A program made the position numbers and the translations under genes. Shown one piece after another: positions 14,190 through 19,187 of a DNA stretch of 19,187 nucleotides (positions are counted from its first letter, which is position 1; each line of letters starts with the position of its first letter). The notes beneath the pieces were generated by a model. The model had not been told where the DNA came from, ran no database searches, and worked only from the letters and a program-made list of their open reading frames with translations. The stretch is from OFTM382 sp964448185 (lineage in GTDB: Bacteria > Planctomycetota > Phycisphaerae > Phycisphaerales > UBA1924). The stretch lies in contig CAYUVO010000047.1 of assembly GCA_964448185.1 (NCBI GenBank), forward strand, positions 1 to 19,187, written 5' to 3'.

Positions 14190-14965
14190 GCGATGTTCAA
14201 CCACATGACATACGAGACGCATCAGACGCAGCCACCAACGACCCCCGCCCCCCCCGCCCCCCGGGCGAACGAAGCTGGTTCTACAACGCGTGGCGTGCGC
14301 TGTGCGAACTTGTCGTGCGAGTGGTCTATCGAGTCGAATGTGTGGACATTCACCACATGCCCCGCACCGGCGGCGTGATTCTCGCGTCCAACCACCAGTC
14401 GTTCTTCGATCCGCCCCTCCTCGGATCGCTCATCAAATGGCGACAGTTCTCGTTCATGGCACACCAGTACCTCTTCAAGGTGCCCCTCTTCGGAACCTGC
14501 ATCCGTGCGCTCAACGCGGTCCCCGTCTCAGGCGGCGGGTCCGACCTCTCGACCATCAAAGCCCTCATCGTCAAGCTCAAAGAGGGCAGGCCCGTCGTGG
14601 TCTTTCCCGAGGGAGCCCGCACGATCGACGGCTCCATGCAGCCCTTCAAGCGCGGCGTGCTGCTGCTCATGAAACGAGCCAAGTGCCCGGTCGTGCCCGC
14701 TGCCATCGAGGGCGGGTTCGAGGCCTGGCCCCGGCACAAAAAACTCCCGCGATTCTTCGGCGTGCGCGCAGTGGTCGTCTATGGCGAACCTATCGCGCCC
14801 GAAGACCTCCGTGATGAACAAGCCCTGCTGAGGCTCGCACAACAAATCGACGAGCTCCGGCTCAGGGCCCGAGCCATCCTCCGCGAACGCACCCAAGGCC
14901 GCCAGCCCCCGCCCGGGCCGGGCGATCAGCCTACCGATCAGCTCGTAGAAAACGCTGCGAGCTAG
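14186..14965 (+). CDS. plsC: 1-acyl-sn-glycerol-3-phosphate acyltransferase family protein
   Basis: Membrane-associated acyltransferase, predicted to add the second acyl chain to lysophosphatidic acid in phospholipid synthesis. The catalytic HX4D motif is NHQSFFDP (His70, Asp75). The acyl-acceptor-binding motif FPEGART is at 140-146, and the GCXRAXNXXXV-like region (GTCIRALNAVPVSGGG) lies between. The C-terminal block IEGGFEAWPRHKKLPR and VVVYGEPIAPEDL also fit the PlsC/LPLAT family. At 259 aa it is of normal length, with a Pro/Arg-rich N-terminus and a Pro/Gln-rich C-terminal tail. There is no separate ribosome-binding site; the ATGA overlap with cmk implies translational coupling. The cmk-plsC pairing is common in bacteria. 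Exact acyl donor and acceptor are not proven by sequence. Confidence 0.9.
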   Translation: MSDVQPHDIRDASDAATNDPRPPRPPGERSWFYNAWRALCELVVRVVYRVECVDIHHMPRTGGVILASNHQSFFDPPLLGSLIKWRQFSFMAHQYLFKVPLFGTCIRALNAVPVSGGGSDLSTIKALIVKLKEGRPVVVFPEGARTIDGSMQPFKRGVLLLMKRAKCPVVPAAIEGGFEAWPRHKKLPRFFGVRAVVVYGEPIAPEDLRDEQALLRLAQQIDELRLRARAILRERTQGRQPPPGPGDQPTDQLVENAAS

Positions 14966-15080
14966 GGAGGTCACTTGGTACACTCGCAAGTAACTGCGAC
15001 AATGTGGCAAGAGGCGAAGAGTCCCGGCTTTATGCGATAAACAATATGTCGATCGCATCAACTCGACTCGGGGAGTGAGC

Positions 15081-16145
15081 ATGAAAAAAATAACATGGAC
15101 AAGGGTATGGTGCTTTACGCTCTTCGTGTTTGGGACCCATTCTGTGACAGCTCAAAATGAAGCTGTTATCGAACTTCGTGTACAAAAAGCAGACGGCACG
15201 CCGGTTGCTGATACAGGTATTATAATTGGATATTACAATAAAGTAACGTCGCGACGATCCGGCGATGATGGTGTATGTGATTACACAGTTGAGATCGTCC
15301 CGGGCGAAGACGCATTCGTTACTATTACTCCTTTCGGTGTCGGGTATAATCCGAGCGTTGTAATGGAAGAAGACGCGACCGCGTATTTGGCCGATGCAGC
15401 GCGAAGAATGCTCACGAGCGAGGCACCGCTTAAGGCAACTGTTGTAATTCCGGCTACACTGATCGAAACTGGGTTTGTCAGCCATGTCATCGTAGTGGGG
15501 CCATCTGGCAATCTTCGGGGAACTATTCTTGATACAGCGGGGCAGCCCGTATCTGCACTGATCTACACAGATCAACAGTACATGGTTGGAATGACAGATG
15601 GAAATGGAGAATTTGCGGTAACCGGAGTGCCTGAAGTCTCTGAAGTTGTCATTGGAATTGACCTTGATGAAGCCGTGTACTTACTCGACACAGCAATGGA
15701 GTATCCGGGGCCTGACACGGATATCGGCGTACTTCAGGTCCCGGATTTGTCTGGTACAGTTGAAATCCAAGGGACCCTTGTATATCGGATCAAGAGCAAG
15801 GTTGCTGGCGATATCAATGAACATCGCATATGTTTACTCAAAGAGGATGGCACGGTATTCTACCGGGTGGGTATCGAACCAGTGGGTGAACCAGTAGATG
15901 GGGATGCGTACGAAATGATCGAACCGACGAGCGGAAATGTGTGCAAGGTACCGCTTGGAACATATTATGTTGTGCTTGGAGGAATCGCTTATGATCGATT
16001 CCTGTGGGAATATCGCTCATTTATATTAAATGCGCCGCAATCAGATCCTCGGCGGGACTCTTTGATCCGCTTGGTGGTGCCGCCCGGGGTAACGCAGGTG
16101 CAAATAGACTATGACGAAACAGACTTGCTTGCCTCAATGCCGTAG
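15081..16145 (+). CDS. secreted protein with carboxypeptidase-regulatory-like (Ig-fold) domains
   Basis: A 354-aa protein. MKK plus a hydrophobic core and an Ala-rich site (residues 1-25, THSVTAQ) form a standard Sec signal peptide. Two beta-sandwich units are visible: ELRVQKADGTPVADTGIII (from about 31) and GNLRGTILDTAGQPVSALIY then MTDGNGEFAVTGV (about 143-183), the classic carboxypeptidase-regulatory-like pattern. No enzyme motif was found, and the C-terminal half is unrecognised. Start is the ATG at 15081, with GGGAG just upstream, rather than the GTG at 15075. The gene is far AT-richer than its neighbours: 23 G/C of 60 at 15181-15240, against 38 of 60 at 14341-14400 in plsC. That suggests recent acquisition. 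It sits alone, 115 bp after plsC, and converges on the TauE gene with only 22 bp between stops. Confidence 0.75.
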   Translation: MKKITWTRVWCFTLFVFGTHSVTAQNEAVIELRVQKADGTPVADTGIIIGYYNKVTSRRSGDDGVCDYTVEIVPGEDAFVTITPFGVGYNPSVVMEEDATAYLADAARRMLTSEAPLKATVVIPATLIETGFVSHVIVVGPSGNLRGTILDTAGQPVSALIYTDQQYMVGMTDGNGEFAVTGVPEVSEVVIGIDLDEAVYLLDTAMEYPGPDTDIGVLQVPDLSGTVEIQGTLVYRIKSKVAGDINEHRICLLKEDGTVFYRVGIEPVGEPVDGDAYEMIEPTSGNVCKVPLGTYYVVLGGIAYDRFLWEYRSFILNAPQSDPRRDSLIRLVVPPGVTQVQIDYDETDLLASMP

Positions 16146-16167
16146 CGAGCAGCAGTCGCTGGCCGTT

Positions 16168-17067
16168 CTACACCAGCCCCGCGAGCTTAGCCGCAGCAAC
16201 CGCGAGCACGACCGCAAGCACGAGCCGGAGCTCTCGCAACGGGAGCATGTGCGTCAGGCGTGCGCCGAGCAAGGCCCCGACGAGCCCGCCGATCGCCATC
16301 GCGCCGCCCAGTGAAAGGGCTTGTTGAACAGGGTTCGCTACCGCGATCGTCAGCGTGGAGAGCGTCGCGAGCTTGAGACTCGCACCGATCACCGAGCTGA
16401 TGCGCATGATGCTGGCGCTGGCAGCGATCGACGATTTGAGCGGCACCTTGGGAACGAGCTGAAGCAACGGCACAAGGACGATCCCGCCACCGATCCCGAG
16501 AAAGCCTGCCAGGAATCCGGTGCCAAGCGAAATCGGGCCGAGGCGAAGCCAGGTCGTCTTGACGCCGTCCGCGGGCGGATCGGGCAGCTTGCGGATCGCG
16601 CTGACCGCTGTCCACACGCCCGCGAGGATCAGGAACCCCGCGAGGGCCAGCTTGGACACTGTGCCCTCGAACGTGTTGGAGATGAGCACGCCGAGCACGA
16701 CACCCAACACCATGCTTGGCAGGGCTTTGCGCACCACTCCCGGCGCGTTGGCTTTGGCTTTGGTGTGCTGGAAGCTCGAAGCGAACCCGATCACGACGTT
16801 GACGATCATGGCCGCCGCCATGTAGACGTGATGCATCGAGCGTTGGGGGTCGGGGGTGCCGTCGAGTGCTTTGTATCCGAAGACGATGCCCAACGCGGGG
16901 AGCATGACGATCGAGCCGCCGATGCCACAGAGCCCGCCGATGAGCCCGGCACCGAGTCCGATCAGTATGGCGATGAGGAGTGCATCGAGGCCCAAGGCGG
17001 CAGTCCGTTCGTGGTTTGGCAGGCAATCTGACTTAAGGCCGACCTTGTGGTGGCCAAGGGCTACCAT
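16168..17067 (-). CDS. TauE/SafE family membrane transporter
   Basis: A 299-aa integral membrane protein with 8 or so hydrophobic segments and the internal two-fold repeat of the TauE/SafE (DUF81) family. The glycine motifs GLIGGLCGIGGSIVMLPAL (near 41-59) and GFLAGFLGIGGGIVLVPLL (near 183-201) mark the start of each half. Family members export sulfite, sulfoacetate or related organosulfonates; the substrate here is unknown, and no sulfur-metabolism gene is nearby. The start at 17067 has GAGG (minus strand, 17072-17075) 4 nt upstream. The first about 25 residues are hydrophilic and unusual, so a later start is possible. It is divergent from the 3D-domain gene with 76 bp between starts. Confidence 0.88.
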   Translation of the reverse strand: MVALGHHKVGLKSDCLPNHERTAALGLDALLIAILIGLGAGLIGGLCGIGGSIVMLPALGIVFGYKALDGTPDPQRSMHHVYMAAAMIVNVVIGFASSFQHTKAKANAPGVVRKALPSMVLGVVLGVLISNTFEGTVSKLALAGFLILAGVWTAVSAIRKLPDPPADGVKTTWLRLGPISLGTGFLAGFLGIGGGIVLVPLLQLVPKVPLKSSIAASASIMRISSVIGASLKLATLSTLTIAVANPVQQALSLGGAMAIGGLVGALLGARLTHMLPLRELRLVLAVVLAVAAAKLAGLV

Positions 17068-17143
17068 ACCGCCTCACGCTCGGCGTCGTGCCGATGGCGG
17101 GGGATCTTGTTTCGGGCCAAGGAAGGCGCCGGTGGAGTGCTCC

Positions 17144-17815
17144 ATGCGCACCGATAGCCCTATGCACCGTTTGATCCGTTCACGCGCGTTCCAGATTGGA
17201 GCGTGGGTGATCGGGATTGCGCTCGCTTTGAGTGTGACGGTGGGATCAGCGATTCTTGCCAAAGAGAACTCGGCGCCGCCGTTGGCGGTCCTTGACGCTC
17301 CATCGACCACTGACGTGCGCACAGCAGAAGCATCCGTCACGCCGGTGATAGTCCCCGTGAAGTTTGTGCAGCCTGAGACCTCGCATGCCTTGGGCGAGAC
17401 CGAGTTGCTCACGAAGACCCTGAACGAGTCCAGCCGACGGTTCAACGGCAGACCCATCGTGCCCGCTCGCGTGGTCTGGATGCAGGTCACCGCGTATTCA
17501 CCCGGCGCCGAATCGTGTGCTCCCTTCGCCGATGGCAAGACCGCGACGCTCCACTCGGTGTGGACCAACGCGATGCACCTCGTCGCTGCCGATACGAGCA
17601 TCCTGCCCTTTGGCAGTCTTGTGAGCGTGCCCGGCTATGACGACGCGCAGGTCGTCCCTGTGCTCGACCGTGGCGCAGCGATCAAGGGCTACAAGCTCGA
17701 TGTGTTGTTTGCGACCGCTCGCCAGGCGCGGGCGTGGGGCGTTCAACGTCTCCCGATCGTGATCTGGGAATACGCCGACGGCAAGCCCGCCGACGACCCC
17801 CGCAAGTTCCGCTAA
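17144..17815 (+). CDS. membrane-anchored 3D-domain protein
   Basis: A 223-aa protein with one hydrophobic anchor or uncleaved signal (residues 18-38, GAWVIGIALALSVTVGSAIL), a low-complexity linker, and a C-terminal 3D domain at about 113-208. The three conserved aspartates are visible: Asp150 in LVAADTSILPFGS, Asp175 in VPVLDRGAAIKG and Asp186 in YKLDVLF. This domain forms the double-psi beta-barrel found in MltA-type lytic transglycosylases and in Rpf/YocH-type wall enzymes. An envelope role in peptidoglycan turnover is a reasonable inference, but activity is not shown. The start at 17144 is chosen because GGAG (17134-17137) lies 6 nt upstream; a second Met at 17162 is also possible. The longer upstream frame runs through the antisense of the TauE gene and is not coding. 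Confidence 0.87.
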   Translation: MRTDSPMHRLIRSRAFQIGAWVIGIALALSVTVGSAILAKENSAPPLAVLDAPSTTDVRTAEASVTPVIVPVKFVQPETSHALGETELLTKTLNESSRRFNGRPIVPARVVWMQVTAYSPGAESCAPFADGKTATLHSVWTNAMHLVAADTSILPFGSLVSVPGYDDAQVVPVLDRGAAIKGYKLDVLFATARQARAWGVQRLPIVIWEYADGKPADDPRKFR

Positions 17816-17822
17816 CCCGCCC

Positions 17823-17876
17823 GGGGGCGCGGGGCCGGGGGGGAGCGGGGGCGNNNNNNNNNNCCCCGCCCCCCCC
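17823..17876. terminator. G-run/C-run hairpin between convergent genes (interrupted by assembly gap)
   Basis: Downstream of the 3D gene, four G tracts (5, 4, 7 and 5 G at 17823-17851) precede the gap, and CCCCGCCCCCCCC (17864-17876) follows it. The C block is nearly the reverse complement of the G block before the gap, so a strong hairpin is likely. Its place between convergent genes fits a bidirectional terminator. No T-run follows. The four G tracts could also form a G-quadruplex. Confidence 0.35.
17854..17863. other. assembly gap (10 N)
   Basis: Ten N at the centre of the G/C hairpin. The round number is a common placeholder, so the true length is unknown. No coding frame is affected: the 3D gene ends at 17815 and the next gene ends at 17943. 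Confidence 0.98.
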
Positions 17877-17942
17877 GTCCATCCCTCTATGCATCCCCCT
17901 CATTGACATTCGGGGCTTGTATTGAGCGCCGATCTAGTCTGT

Positions 17943-18749
17943 TCACCGACCCGGATCGCTCGCGGGCGGCGCTGATGTATCGTCCTCAGCCAAGATCGTG
18001 CGCACACCAGCGGGAGCAGCAGCGAGCACCGGGCGTTCGAGCGCAAGCCCGAACACGACATGTGGCCCGACCATCGGGGGATACTCGAACACGCCGGGCG
18101 TGGGGCGGTCAGCGTCATAGAAAACCGCAGATGAGAGATCGGCTTCGAGGAGCCATGCCTTCTCGGGATCGGCGCGGAGTGTGCGCACATGTCGAGCGGG
18201 CAGCGTGATTGCTGCGGCTGCGCCGAGCTGGCGGCCGGTGAGTTCGTCGAACACCCTGACCCAGACGCTCGTGTCACCTTGGCTTGTGGGCTGTTCACGC
18301 TCGGCGCGAACGAGCCAGGTGATCCGATCAAAGCTGAGCTGGTTCTGGACCTTGCACCATTGTTCGATCTTCGCAGCCGTCGCGGGCTTCTTGGAGCGTG
18401 AAGGCGGGTATTGCTTATAGGTTTGGCGCAACCGCATCATCAGCGAATCGGGGCAGCTCGTCGGGTCATCGGGGATTGTCCCGCTTGCCGGGCTGAGGGC
18501 AGCAGGTGTGGAGGCAGTGACTGGGGAGCGGGGCACGGTGCTGACTAAGCGCGTCAGCTCTCGCAGCTTTGACCGCACCTCATCGAGGGCTGATTCGAGC
18601 GTTGCGATGCGTTCGCGCAGCGCCTGATTCTCAGCTTGGAGCTGGGCTTCTTTGATGTTGGCGGGGGCTTGAGCCGAAGCCCACGGGGCAAACGTGAGCA
18701 ATACGACAAGGAGCGTGATTCTGGTCGTCAGTCGCGTGTGTCGGTTCAT
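17943..18749 (-). CDS. exported protein with N-terminal coiled coil, function unknown
   Basis: A 268-aa protein I do not recognise. Residues 1-26 form a clear signal peptide (basic start, hydrophobic ITLLVVLLTF, cleavage after WASA). Residues about 31-70 form a heptad-rich coiled coil (LQAENQALRERIATLESALD). After a Ser/Pro/Thr linker, the C-terminal part (about 95-245) is mixed alpha/beta with two cysteines (SCPDS and QWCKVQ) and strands such as TWLVRAERE, SVWVRVFDELTG and VVFGLALERPVL. A periplasmic or surface location is predicted. Start at 18749 is fixed by AGGAG (minus strand, 18758-18762), 8 nt upstream; the in-frame ATG at 18779 is unlikely. It converges on the 3D gene and is divergent from the DUF58 gene. 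Confidence 0.7.
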   Translation of the reverse strand: MNRHTRLTTRITLLVVLLTFAPWASAQAPANIKEAQLQAENQALRERIATLESALDEVRSKLRELTRLVSTVPRSPVTASTPAALSPASGTIPDDPTSCPDSLMMRLRQTYKQYPPSRSKKPATAAKIEQWCKVQNQLSFDRITWLVRAEREQPTSQGDTSVWVRVFDELTGRQLGAAAAITLPARHVRTLRADPEKAWLLEADLSSAVFYDADRPTPGVFEYPPMVGPHVVFGLALERPVLAAAPAGVRTILAEDDTSAPPASDPGR

Positions 18750-18773
18750 GGGGCAAGCTCCTGCCGAGTGGGC

Positions 18774-18815
18774 GACCAATAGTGGGTGACCAATAGTGGG
18801 TGACCAATAGGGGGT
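18774..18815. repeat. 14-bp tandem repeat, three copies plus a degenerate fourth
   Basis: GACCAATAGTGGGT at 18774-18787 and 18788-18801 is identical. The third copy (18802-18815) differs by one base (T to G), and a decayed copy begins at 18816 (GACCGAATGGG). It lies between the divergent starts at 18749 and 18875. Confidence 0.93.
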
Positions 18816-18874
18816 GACCGAATGGGAGATGGCACAAAGAGCGTATGCTCTGGACAGTGCTCATTACCCCGAAC

Positions 18875-19187
18875 ATGTCTACGCCCGCGAGCGTCGAAGA
18901 GCTGATCGGTCCCGAGTTGCTCGCGAGGCTCGATCGCCTCACGGTGCTCAGCCGCAAGCTCTTTGCGGGCAAGATGCCCGGCGAACGCCGGAGCAAGCGC
19001 CGGGGCCAGTCCGTCGAGTTCGACGACTACCGCCCGTACACGCCCGGCGACGATCTTCGGCACCTCGATTGGAACGTGCTCGCACGCTTTGATCGGCTCG
19101 TCCTCAAGCTCTTTCGCGAGGACGAGGACCAGACGCTGCACCTGTACCTCGATGCCTCGGCGTCGATGCTTGCCGGGGGGGCGGGTG
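18875..19187 (+). CDS. DUF58 domain-containing protein (partial, runs off the window)
   Basis: The open frame begins at ATG 18875 and continues to the window edge (104 complete codons). It shows the DUF58 core: basic GERRSKRRGQSVEFDDYRPY, then YTPGDDLRHLDWNVLARF (55-72), then LKLFREDEDQTLHLYLDASASM, where DASAS (93-97) has the form of a MIDAS DxSxS metal site. DUF58 proteins usually sit beside MoxR ATPases and von Willebrand A proteins in membrane-linked chaperone-like operons. Such neighbours may follow to the right but are not in view. No clear ribosome-binding site precedes the ATG; the N-terminus (VEELIGPELLARLDRLTVLS) is that of the family. Confidence 0.88.
   Translation, partial: MSTPASVEELIGPELLARLDRLTVLSRKLFAGKMPGERRSKRRGQSVEFDDYRPYTPGDDLRHLDWNVLARFDRLVLKLFREDEDQTLHLYLDASASMLAGGAG

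Noticed and set aside
14973..14991. ACTTG/CAAGT inverted repeat after plsC as a terminator
   Set aside because: A five-base stem with a nine-base loop and no T-run is too weak to call.
16187..17026. Second long minus-strand frame within the TauE gene
   Set aside because: It lies one frame away from the TauE/SafE protein, is Arg/His-rich, and lacks membrane segments.
1..19187. CRISPR array, tRNA, rRNA, toxin-antitoxin or phage-defence system
   Set aside because: No spaced repeats of CRISPR form were seen, no cloverleaf or rRNA stretch was recognised, and no gene pair fits a known toxin-antitoxin or defence layout; the only tandem repeats are the two short 14-bp arrays.

Overview
The window is a GC-rich, densely coded bacterial chromosome segment; one 60-base line inside plsC is 63% G+C. 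It comes from a draft or metagenome assembly, because a run of ten N marks a scaffold gap. The gene mix suggests a planctomycete, perhaps Phycisphaerae: HEAT- and TPR-repeat proteins, a DUF58 protein, many Pro/Ala/Arg-rich tails, and a sugar-phosphate-isomerase-like TIM barrel next to cmk and plsC. That placement is an inference from style and content; no marker gene in the window settles it.

Layout. (1) Positions 1-2800 look like the scar of a mobile or acquired region. It holds a small ORF with a strong ribosome-binding site, the C-terminal remnant of a large serine recombinase, a complete APC-type amino-acid permease with a Met/Asp-rich tail, and a frameshifted IS3-family OrfA fragment. 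(2) Positions 2798-5813 hold two divergent repeat proteins: an exported or anchored HEAT-like protein on the minus strand and a cytoplasmic TPR protein on the plus strand. A perfect 14-bp tandem repeat lies between them. (3) Positions 5887-12201 form a minus-strand run of gcvH, a YbbA/LolD-like ABC ATPase, a giant two-FtsX permease and uvrB. The first three genes overlap their neighbours and uvrB follows 49 bp later, so this is probably one transcription unit. (4) Positions 12416-14965 form a plus-strand run: TIM-barrel protein, cytidylate kinase and PlsC-type acyltransferase. cmk and plsC share an ATGA overlap. (5) Positions 15081-16145 encode one secreted protein that is clearly AT-richer than its surroundings. 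(6) A TauE/SafE permease and a membrane-anchored 3D-domain protein are divergent at 16168-17815. (7) A G-run/C-run hairpin with the assembly gap separates the 3D gene from a convergent exported coiled-coil protein. A 14-bp tandem repeat (three copies plus a decayed one) follows. The window ends inside a DUF58 gene.

Functionally the central part is housekeeping: nucleotide excision repair (UvrB), lipoyl carrier (GcvH), CMP/dCMP phosphorylation (Cmk), phospholipid synthesis (PlsC) and an envelope ABC exporter. No defence system, CRISPR array, rRNA or tRNA was seen. The stretches most worth a second look are the recombinase/permease/IS3 scar, the AT-rich secreted gene, the 14-bp tandem repeats in two divergent promoter regions, and the TIM-barrel protein that seems to lack standard metal ligands.
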